A DNA stretch of 5,194 bases from Capsulimonas sp. (GTDB lineage: Bacteria > Armatimonadota > Armatimonadia > Armatimonadales > Capsulimonadaceae): assembly GCA_025963815.1 (NCBI GenBank), contig JAOQAA010000476.1, positions 1-5,194 on the forward strand. The letters are read 5' to 3'. The notes under the pieces are model-generated. The model saw only the letters and a program-made list of their open reading frames with translations. It was not told the origin of the DNA and searched no databases. The stretch's first letter is position 1. The number at the start of each line of letters is the position of its first letter. Both the position numbers and the translations under genes were made by a program. Of the stretch, positions 1 to 4,716 are shown one piece after another.

Positions 1-74
1 CGATTAGGATCGCATATTCAACGGCTTTTTTGTATACACCAAAAAGATGTGATACAAGCTTAGCCGCTGCGGGA

Positions 75-97
75 GGGGTGGCGCGAAGCGCCGGGGT
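75..97. repeat. GC palindrome flanked by GGGGT direct repeats, possible REP-like element
   Basis: GGCGC-GAA-GCGCC (80-92) is a perfect 5-bp inverted repeat with a three-base loop. It is flanked on both sides by GGGGT (75-79 and 93-97). This compact layout in an intergenic 3' flank resembles REP-like dispersed palindromes. Only one copy is in the window, so being a repeat family is inference. Confidence 0.35.
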
Positions 98-111
98 GGG
101 TAGAACACAGG

Positions 112-127
112 AGGGCGTTTCCGCCCC
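112..127 (-). terminator. GNRA-capped hairpin just after hflX stop
   Basis: On the minus strand GGGGCG-GAAA-CGCCCT forms five G-C pairs plus a G-T wobble, closed by a GAAA tetraloop. It begins five bases after the hflX stop codon. There is no T-run after it, so it is not a canonical intrinsic terminator. A role in 3'-end stability or weak termination is inference. Confidence 0.4.
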
Positions 128-132
128 TTAGT

Positions 133-1425
133 TCAGTAAAGCTCCGGATCGATATACCCCGGTGTATACGGCGCAAGGCGCCCCGCCAGGTCTTTTGCGA
201 TGTCTGCCTTCACCACGATCTTCTCCAGACCATAATCCACCGAATGCACTTTGCCGTTTTCGTAGCACAGCGCGACGATGTCGCTGCGGTCGTATGGCAC
301 TTCCAGAGTCACCGACGCCAGCAGAGAACGCAGGGTCGATTCGATCTTGTCCATCAGGAACGGAATGCCGTCCCGTTGGATCGCGGAGAGATAGCAGGCG
401 TTGGGATACTGCGTCACGAGCTCGCGCAGCTCGTACTGATCCTTGACCGTGTCCGCTTTGTTGAACGCGATGATTGTCGGCTTCTGGTCCGCTTCCAATT
501 CCCGCAGAACTTCTTCAACAGCGCGTATCTGCCGGTCCCGCTCGGGGTGCCCAGAGTCCACCACATGGATCAGGAAATCGGCCTGGATGACCTCTTCCAG
601 GGTTGCGCGGAAGGCGGCGATCAGGTTATGCGGAAGGTTCCGGATGAAGCCGACCGTATCGGTCATCAGAACGGACCAGCCGCCGTTCGGCAGCACGACG
701 CGGCGCGTGGTCGGGTCCAGTGTTGAGAACAGTTTCTTGTCGGCGAATACATCGGCGCCTGTCAGCAGATTGAGAAGCGTGCTCTTGCCGGCGGACGTGT
801 AGCCGACAAGGGCGCATGTTGGAAACGGGAGCTTGTGCCGCAGCTGACGCTGCTGGGAGCGCTGCTCCTTGACTTCCTCAATTTCCTTGCCGAGCAGTGA
901 AATCCGCTCCTTGACGCGGCGGCGATCGCTCTCCAGCTTGGTTTCACCGGGACCGCGTCCACCGATACCACCCTGCTGGCGTTCGAACTTCGTGTAAAGC
1001 GAGGAGAGCCGTGGAAGCAAATACAGAAGCTGGGCTAGTTCGACTTGCAGCTTGCCTTCACGCGTGCGCGCCCGCTGGGCGAAGATGTCCAGGATCAGCT
1101 GAGTGCGATCGAGAACGCGTTTTTCCAGCAGTTCGGTAAGGTTGCGCTGCTGGGTCGGCGAAAGCTCATCGTCGAAGATGATCAGATCCGCCTCAACCGC
1201 TTTGGCTTCCGCTTTCAATTCTTCTGCTTTGCCCGACCCGATATAAGTGGTCATGTCGGGAGAGCGCCGGCTTTGCGCGAACTCGGAGACGACAATCGCG
1301 CCGGCCGTCATTGCAAGCTCGCGCAGCTCATTCAGCCGCATGGAGCTGTCGTCTTCGCCGCCCGCCAGCGAGAGCGAGACGATCAACGCACGCTCTTCTT
1401 TGTGCGTTTCATAAGAACCCGCCAT
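133..1425 (-). CDS. hflX: GTPase HflX, ribosome-splitting factor
   Basis: This is a 430-residue HflX-family GTPase, about the usual length. The family binds the large ribosomal subunit, and in E. coli it splits stalled or stress-damaged 70S ribosomes in the cytoplasm. The N-terminal nucleotide-binding-like domain (about 12-100) is followed by a helical linker ending in the HflX hallmark GGIGGRGPGETKLE (152-165). The G domain follows, with G1 GYTSAGKST (208-216), G2 TLDPTTR (235-241), G3 DTVGFI (256-261), G4 NKAD (322-325) and G5 SA (347-348). A C-terminal domain runs to residue 430. All GTP-binding motifs are intact. The ATG start has an AGGA at 1437-1440, 11 bases upstream. The gene starts 23 bases after the stop of the upstream kinase gene with no obvious promoter between, so the two are probably one transcript. 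Family assignment is secure; the operon is inference. Confidence 0.97.
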   Translation of the reverse strand: MAGSYETHKEERALIVSLSLAGGEDDSSMRLNELRELAMTAGAIVVSEFAQSRRSPDMTTYIGSGKAEELKAEAKAVEADLIIFDDELSPTQQRNLTELLEKRVLDRTQLILDIFAQRARTREGKLQVELAQLLYLLPRLSSLYTKFERQQGGIGGRGPGETKLESDRRRVKERISLLGKEIEEVKEQRSQQRQLRHKLPFPTCALVGYTSAGKSTLLNLLTGADVFADKKLFSTLDPTTRRVVLPNGGWSVLMTDTVGFIRNLPHNLIAAFRATLEEVIQADFLIHVVDSGHPERDRQIRAVEEVLRELEADQKPTIIAFNKADTVKDQYELRELVTQYPNACYLSAIQRDGIPFLMDKIESTLRSLLASVTLEVPYDRSDIVALCYENGKVHSVDYGLEKIVVKADIAKDLAGRLAPYTPGYIDPELY

Positions 1426-1448
1426 ATTACTTTCATTCCTAACTCAAA

Positions 1449-2426
1449 TTAACGGCGTGCGTTCAAGATCACCTTGGCTCCGTCGCGCTCCAGACTGAAC
1501 GGAAGCTCCTTGAGCCCTGAGAGAGCTTGACGCACGGATTGCTGTCGATCCGCAGGACAGTGCAGCAGCAGGAATCCGCCACCGCCGGCGCCGGCGATCT
1601 TGCCGCCTGTCGCCCCCGCATCCAGCGCCGATTCATACAGCTCGTCGATTCCCCGATTGCTGATCTTACCCGCCATCTGCTTTTTCAAATCCCAGCCGGC
1701 GTGCAGAAGCCGACCGACTTTGTAGACGTTATTCTCCAAAAGGCATGCTTCGATCTCATCGACCTGCGCCTTGAGCTGACCGAGCACATTGTCGCGATCC
1801 ACGATGTTCGCCTTTTGCTCCGAGAGGATTTCGTCAGCCTTGCGCGTAATCCCGGTGTAAAATAGCATCATCGATTCTCCGAACCGAAGGCGCTGTTCTT
1901 CCGTAAGCGCGATAACCCGCGTGTCGACTTTTTCATCTTTGTGAAAGTCGATGCGCCGCAGGTTGCCGAAGGCCGCGATATATTGGTCCTGCTTACCGAT
2001 CGGCTTGCCTAATATCTCTATTTCGATCTGACAGGCCTGTTCTGCTAAAGTATTAGCCGTCACAAGTTCGCCTTGAAACGCATACATCGCCAGGAGCAGC
2101 CCTACGGTGACGGTGCTGGATGATCCCAGGCCACTGCCCTCCGAGGGAATATCGGCCATGGTCGCGATCTCAACGCCGGACTTGATGCCCGTCATACGCA
2201 GGCACTCGCGCACCAACTCATGCTCAATCTCGTCGATATCGCTGACCATCTCGGTGCGCGTATATCCAACACGAATCTTGTTATCGAAGCGTTCTTTGAT
2301 CACGACATAGATGTACTTGTCGATGGCAGTGGAGATGACGGCGCCGCCGTCGTTCTGGTAGTAGCCCCCAAAATCCGTGCCGCCGCCGGCGAAGGAGATA
2401 CGAAGGGGCGTTTGTGTGATAATCAT
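1449..2426 (-). CDS. GHMP-family sugar kinase, D-glycero-D-manno-heptose 7-phosphate kinase-like
   Basis: This is a 325-residue small-molecule kinase of the GHMP superfamily, which phosphorylates sugars or related alcohols with ATP. Visible motifs are the N-terminal [18 protein letters not shown] (6-23), the glycine-rich ATP loop [11 protein letters not shown] (94-104), GKQDQ with the likely catalytic Asp (144-148), and the C-terminal [10 protein letters not shown] (276-285). This pattern is closest to HddA-type heptose 7-phosphate kinases of GDP-heptose synthesis. Partner genes (gmhA, gmhB, hddC) are absent, so the substrate is uncertain; another sugar kinase such as a fucokinase-like enzyme is possible. 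I prefer the ATG at 2426 over an in-frame GTG at 2447. The GTG would sit only two bases after the TATAAT -10 and so probably upstream of the transcription start, while AGGA at 2438-2441 lies 11 bases before the ATG. It probably heads an operon with hflX. Confidence 0.9.
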   Translation of the reverse strand: MIITQTPLRISFAGGGTDFGGYYQNDGGAVISTAIDKYIYVVIKERFDNKIRVGYTRTEMVSDIDEIEHELVRECLRMTGIKSGVEIATMADIPSEGSGLGSSSTVTVGLLLAMYAFQGELVTANTLAEQACQIEIEILGKPIGKQDQYIAAFGNLRRIDFHKDEKVDTRVIALTEEQRLRFGESMMLFYTGITRKADEILSEQKANIVDRDNVLGQLKAQVDEIEACLLENNVYKVGRLLHAGWDLKKQMAGKISNRGIDELYESALDAGATGGKIAGAGGGGFLLLHCPADRQQSVRQALSGLKELPFSLERDGAKVILNARR

Positions 2427-2449
2427 ATGTGGGCCAATCCTAAGCACAT

Positions 2450-2458
2450 ATTATAACA
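2450..2458 (-). promoter_or_regulatory. Extended -10 promoter of the GHMP kinase-hflX unit
   Basis: Read on the minus strand the sequence is TG-T-TATAAT, a perfect extended -10 element. There is no good -35 at 16-18 bases, which extended -10 promoters can do without. The predicted transcription start is near 2443, giving a leader of about 17 bases before the ATG at 2426. Confidence 0.6.
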
Positions 2459-2462
2459 CATG

Positions 2463-2476
2463 GCGCCAAGGGGCGC
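2463..2476. promoter_or_regulatory. GC hairpin between divergent promoters, possible operator
   Basis: GCGCC-AAGG-GGCGC is a perfect 5-bp inverted repeat just upstream of the minus-strand -10 element and about 34 bases from the ridA -35. Its position would suit a regulator site affecting the leftward promoter. No known operator is recognised and chance occurrence is possible in GC-rich DNA. Confidence 0.25.
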
Positions 2477-2509
2477 GTTCGGTTTCTGAATGGCTGCTAG
2501 GAAATCAGT

Positions 2510-2539
2510 TTGACAATTCCGGGCGACGTCGGACATAAT
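2510..2539 (+). promoter_or_regulatory. Sigma70-type promoter of ridA
   Basis: A perfect TTGACA (-35, 2510-2515) is separated by 18 bases from CATAAT (-10, 2534-2539, five of six matches). Transcription should begin near 2546, leaving a leader of about 45 bases before the ridA ATG. This is the best canonical promoter in the window. Confidence 0.75.
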
Positions 2540-2590
2540 CGACACCAGAAATGCGCTCACGGCGCTTTAAATTCGATCTGGGAGAAATAC

Positions 2591-2971
2591 ATGGAGAAGC
2601 AAGGGATTTTTACGGAGAGCGGACCGCTGCAGGGAGCGCCCTATTCACCGGCCGTGCGTGTCGGCGACACGATTTACGTTTCCGGCCAGATCCCGCTCGA
2701 TCCGGCGACGAGCCGTCTGATCGAAGGTGGATTTGAAGATCAAGTGCGCCAGTGCCTGCGCAATCTGGCGTCCCTCCTGAAGCAGGAAGGCCTCTCACTG
2801 GACAACGTTGTGAAAACGACCGTGTTCCTAACGGACCTGGAGCAGTTCGCGGAGATGAACAAGATCTATGGGACCTACTTCACGGGCGTAAAGCCGGCGC
2901 GGTCGACAATCCAAATCTCACGGCTGCCAATCGATGCATCGATCGAAATCGAAGCGATCGCCGTCGCTTAA
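2591..2971 (+). CDS. ridA: RidA family 2-iminobutanoate/2-iminopropanoate deaminase
   Basis: This is a 126-residue RidA (YjgF/YER057c/UK114) protein of normal family length. RidA trimers hydrolyse reactive enamine/imine intermediates made by PLP enzymes such as threonine dehydratase, protecting PLP enzymes in the cytoplasm. Family motifs are APYSPAV (16-22), VSGQIPLDP (30-38), FLTDLEQFAEMN (79-90) and PARSTIQISRLP (102-113). The substrate-binding Arg104 and the Glu119 of SIEIEAIA match E. coli Arg105 and Glu120. Thr106 replaces the E. coli Cys107, and the loop between Asn90 and Arg104 is three residues shorter than in E. coli; catalysis should be retained. A longer frame opens at 2510, but the ATG at 2591 is chosen because GGGAG (2580-2584) lies six bases before it and the earlier ATG overlaps the promoter -35. 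The gene is monocistronic and divergent from the kinase gene. Confidence 0.95.
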   Translation: MEKQGIFTESGPLQGAPYSPAVRVGDTIYVSGQIPLDPATSRLIEGGFEDQVRQCLRNLASLLKQEGLSLDNVVKTTVFLTDLEQFAEMNKIYGTYFTGVKPARSTIQISRLPIDASIEIEAIAVA

Positions 2972-2995
2972 ATCGACTGTCCACTCACAAATAAT

Positions 2996-3103
2996 TCGCG
3001 CCTAGAAGATCAGTATGTCGTCCTCTTCGAACTCCAGAAACGTGTTTTTAAGCGTTGCTGAGGGCTCGGAAGGGCGCATCGTGATTTGCTAGGCGCGATT
3101 TTT
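2996..3103 (+). ncRNA. Candidate structured RNA or complex 3' UTR of ridA
   Basis: A perfect 10-bp inverted repeat TCGCGCCTAG (2996-3005) / CTAGGCGCGA (3089-3098) closes a 103-base region and is followed directly by five Ts. Inside it, 3023-3042 pairs with 3053-3074 as a long imperfect hairpin (about 18 pairs including wobbles, with two bulges and two mismatches) around a ten-base loop TGTTTTTAAG. ATGT (3015-3018) / GCAT (3076-3079) can extend the stem. The layout is a closing stem, an inner hairpin and a T-tail on the plus strand. I do not recognise an RNA family: it lacks the SRP RNA loop and is short for 6S RNA. No promoter was found just upstream, so it may be the processed 3' end of the ridA transcript. 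Confidence 0.4.
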
Positions 3104-3110
3104 AATTGTT
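3078..3110 (+). terminator. Local terminator hairpin downstream of ridA
   Basis: ATCGTG (3078-3083) pairs with CGCGAT (3094-3099), including one T-G wobble, around a ten-base loop. The last stem base begins the run TTTTT (3099-3103), followed by AATTGTT. This is a modest intrinsic terminator for plus-strand transcription. Its 3' arm overlaps the 3' arm of the long-range 10-bp stem, so the two pairings exclude each other. It lies between the convergent ridA and KGG genes. Confidence 0.5.
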
Positions 3111-3133
3111 CTTTGCTCTAACTGCCGGCAAAT

Positions 3134-3505
3134 TTACTTGACCGGGTTCTTCGCGGGACGTCCCCGCTTGCGCGGCGCAACCGGCGCCGCATTGGTGTCA
3201 GCGCTGGCGTCACGCTGCTCGGCGGCGCGCTGGCCGCGCATTTCGCCGCCCTTACGGCCGATTTCCGCGTAGAAAGCCGCGCCGCGCTCGCGCTTGACGG
3301 TCTCTCCACCCTTTTTGCCGATATTCTGATAGAAGGTAGGGCCATAGCGGTTCTTCACGGTTTCTCCGCCCTTGCGGCCCGCTTCACGAGCAAGATCCGG
3401 GTTAGCAGCGAAGCCGCCTTCCTTGTCATGCTCATGCGATCCACGATGCGCCTCAGCAATTTTCCGCGCTCCTTCGGAGCCGGCCACTGGTCCTGGCTTC
3501 GCCAT
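3134..3505 (-). CDS. KGG-repeat (GsiB/Em-like) stress protein with AT-hook-like tail
   Basis: This is a 123-residue, very hydrophilic protein. It holds three KGG motifs at 45-47, 65-67 and 85-87, an exact 20-residue period (EAGRKGGETVK, NIGKKGGETVK, EIGRKGGEMR). That is the repeat of GsiB-type general stress proteins and plant Em/LEA_5 proteins, thought to protect the cytoplasm during water loss or starvation. A degenerate earlier unit (KEGG, 28-31) precedes them. After a low-complexity linker the C terminus reads PRKRGRPAKNP (111-121), matching the AT-hook core RGRP with basic flanks, which suggests nucleic-acid binding. The ATG at 3505 is preferred over one 57 bases upstream because GAGAGG (3515-3520) lies nine bases before it and homology begins at MAKPG. 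It follows the ytxH-like gene by 84 bases on the same strand; joint transcription is plausible. Molecular function is inferred. Confidence 0.85.
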   Translation of the reverse strand: MAKPGPVAGSEGARKIAEAHRGSHEHDKEGGFAANPDLAREAGRKGGETVKNRYGPTFYQNIGKKGGETVKRERGAAFYAEIGRKGGEMRGQRAAEQRDASADTNAAPVAPRKRGRPAKNPVK

Positions 3506-3539
3506 AATCACGTTCCTCTCTGATTCTGTCGGTGTCTGT

Positions 3540-3560
3540 GGAAACCTCAATGAGGCTCCC
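3540..3560. promoter_or_regulatory. Interrupted palindrome in the leader of the KGG gene
   Basis: CCTCA-A-TGAGG (3545-3555) is a perfect 5-bp inverted repeat with a one-base centre. Weaker pairing including G-T wobbles extends to 3540-3560. It lies 40-55 bases before the KGG start codon. The tight centre suits a dimeric DNA-binding site better than an RNA hairpin, though a smaller hairpin with a five-base loop is possible. No T-run follows, so it is not a terminator. No clear promoter was recognised in this gap. Confidence 0.3.
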
Positions 3561-3589
3561 ACGAAATCGCCGCCATGTTCCTTTTGGAA

Positions 3590-4171
3590 TTAGCCGGCGA
3601 CGGTATCGACGGAGGAGCCTTCCGCTTGCGCGGCTGCGGCGTCCCCTGCTTCCGTCAATTCTTGTTTTTTATCGCTCGCTGCTTGCTTGCCGGCGTCGAT
3701 CGCTTCTTCAATAATCTCTTTTTGATCGTTGACGGCGTCCTTACCCTTAGCAACTAAGTTCTGGGCGCTGTCCTTCGCCGACTGCAGGGCATCGGCCGCT
3801 TTGTCTTTCGCGGTGTGAACCGCATCAGACGCCTTGTGCGACAGATCGGTGGCCGTCGATTTGACGGTGTCGCTGACCTGTTCCGCCTTCGCTTTGACGG
3901 TATCCGAAACCTCGGCGGATTTCGCCTTCAGCGAATCCGCAGCGGCGCTCACCTTTTCGGAAACTTCGTCGGCTTTTGCCTTCGCCGTCTCCGTCAGGTC
4001 CGACGCCTTAGTCTTCGCGAGATCGGTATACTCATCCGATTTTTGCTTCAGAAAATCACGGGTATCGTCGCCGCGCTGCGGAGCATACAGGAGAGCCAGC
4101 GCTGCGCCAATTGCGCCGCCAATTACCAAACCCGCCAAAAAACCGCCGCTGCTTCCATTATCTTTTGCCAT
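3590..4171 (-). CDS. YtxH-domain membrane-anchored protein with LEA-like 11-mer repeats
   Basis: This is a 193-residue protein. Residues 1-37 carry the YtxH signature: a glycine-rich membrane segment (about 10-30, with G-x-x-x-G spacing in GGFLAGLVIGGAIGAALALLYA) followed by APQRGDDTR. From about residue 43 to 152 the sequence runs as ten 11-residue units rich in Ala, Lys, Asp and Thr. The clearest pairs are EVSDTVKAKAE/QVSDTVKSTAT (88-109) and TAKDKAADALQ/SAKDSAQNLVA (120-141). Such 11-mers are the hallmark of group 3 LEA proteins, which fold into amphipathic helices on drying. An acidic, Ala-rich tail ends it. Known YtxH proteins are general-stress proteins of unknown mechanism. The start is firm: AAGGAG (4183-4188) lies 11 bases upstream, inside the end of the DUF948 gene. 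Membrane tethering of a protective helix is inference. Confidence 0.88.
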   Translation of the reverse strand: MAKDNGSSGGFLAGLVIGGAIGAALALLYAPQRGDDTRDFLKQKSDEYTDLAKTKASDLTETAKAKADEVSEKVSAAADSLKAKSAEVSDTVKAKAEQVSDTVKSTATDLSHKASDAVHTAKDKAADALQSAKDSAQNLVAKGKDAVNDQKEIIEEAIDAGKQAASDKKQELTEAGDAAAAQAEGSSVDTVAG

Positions 4172-4179
4172 GTCTACTT

Positions 4180-4602
4180 TTACTCCTTCGCGTGATCTGA
4201 CGATTTATCTCGTCCGTTCTGTTTATTGCTGAACGCATTGCCGTAGACGGCAAACCCTTTACTAACACCGGCGATGACGCTGCTCAAATTGATCAGCGGT
4301 GTCGTCACGGTATTTTGAACCACGCTCGCGGTCCGCTCCACGTGTCCAGAAACGTTTTCCGTCAGCGTTTCGCTCCGGCTGAGAATCGCATCCGTTTTTT
4401 CGCCGACATTCATTGTCACGCGCTGGACCGTATCGAGAGTATCGCTTACTTTATTGATCGCCGGCTCCGCCATTGTCGTCAATTTATCGATCTTGCTGTT
4501 CAATGCGCGTAGAGCGAGGACAAACGCCGCCAGCAAGCCGACCGTTATCAAGGCGAAGAACGCCACGAAAAACGCCATGAATATTTCTGCCGTCAAATGC
4601 AT
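4180..4602 (-). CDS. DUF948 family membrane protein (YtxG-like)
   Basis: This is a 140-residue protein with one N-terminal transmembrane helix (about residues 8-31, FMAFFVAFFALITVGLLAAF and onwards). A predicted coiled-coil or helical region rich in Thr, Val, Asp and Glu follows (about 35-100). Then comes a conserved-looking TPLINLSSVIAGVSKGF stretch (101-117) and a polar tail. This matches DUF948 proteins, whose function is unknown; in B. subtilis the homologue YtxG is encoded just before YtxH. The same order is seen here. I choose ATG at 4602 over TTG at 4608 because GGGAG (4611-4617 region) is eight bases from the ATG but only two from the TTG. It is the first gene of the cassette, 114 bases after rdgB, with a stress-promoter-like element in the gap. 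Confidence 0.85.
   Translation of the reverse strand: MHLTAEIFMAFFVAFFALITVGLLAAFVLALRALNSKIDKLTTMAEPAINKVSDTLDTVQRVTMNVGEKTDAILSRSETLTENVSGHVERTASVVQNTVTTPLINLSSVIAGVSKGFAVYGNAFSNKQNGRDKSSDHAKE
4183..4188 (-). promoter_or_regulatory. Shine-Dalgarno of the ytxH-like gene inside the upstream gene
   Basis: AAGGAG on the minus strand forms the last two sense codons (Lys-Glu) of the DUF948 gene, directly before its TAA (4182-4180). It sits 11 bases before the ytxH ATG. Only eight bases separate stop from start, so translational coupling of the two genes is likely. Confidence 0.75.
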
Positions 4603-4675
4603 CGCCAAGTCTCCCAGAGCGCCAAGTCACTGTCATTCTCATTACTTTGCCAACGTCGCGTATGGCTGCTACGGT

Positions 4676-4702
4676 ATACCCGGATAAATGACCTTCCCAA
4701 AC
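4676..4702 (-). promoter_or_regulatory. Sigma-B-like promoter of the DUF948-ytxH cassette
   Basis: On the minus strand GTTTGG (4702-4697) is followed after 15 bases by GGGTAT (4681-4676). The B. subtilis sigma-B consensus is GTTTAA, a spacer of about 12-15, and GGGTAT, so the -10 matches fully and the -35 in four of six positions. The leader to the DUF948 ATG would be about 65 bases. The same place can be read as a weak sigma70 promoter (TTGGGA, 16 bases, TATACC). Whether the host has a sigma-B-type factor is unknown. Confidence 0.45.
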
Positions 4703-4716
4703 GGCCATTCGACTCT

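Larger units (their letters stand above)
1..132. other. Non-coding region downstream of hflX with GC hairpins
   Basis: I see no convincing coding sequence here. It is the 3' flank of hflX, read on the minus strand. It holds two compact GC hairpins (listed separately), a short palindrome CCGCTGCGG at 64-72, and an A/T-rich interrupted palindrome at 25-46 (CTTTTT and AAAAAG arms around TGTATACA). No hairpin is followed by a clear T-run on the minus strand, so the hflX terminator is not obvious. No recognisable 3' end of a neighbouring gene is present. Confidence 0.6.

Noticed and set aside
25..46. A/T-rich interrupted palindrome with TTTTTT as an intrinsic terminator
   Set aside because: The stem is almost all A-T and there is no GC hairpin directly before a T-run in either direction.
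162..802. Plus-strand open frames opposite hflX (162-446, 244-726, 443-802)
   Set aside because: They are antisense to a well-conserved hflX, look compositionally like reverse-frame shadows, show no family motif and have no convincing ribosome binding site.
2427..2447. GTG start at 2447 for the GHMP kinase
   Set aside because: It is only two bases downstream of the TATAAT element, so probably not in the transcript, and family homology begins at the ATG at 2426.
2510..2590. Upstream start for ridA giving 27 extra residues
   Set aside because: The extension overlaps the predicted -35/-10 promoter and has no homology to RidA; the ATG at 2591 has a well-spaced GGGAG.
3123..3130. TGCCGGCA palindrome as terminator of the KGG gene
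   Set aside because: It is a continuous 8-base palindrome with no loop and no T-run after it on the minus strand.
3815..4232. Plus-strand open frames of 126 and 132 residues opposite the ytxH-like gene
   Set aside because: Their apparent repeats mirror the 11-mer repeats of the real minus-strand gene; they are Arg- or Ser/Ala-rich shadows.
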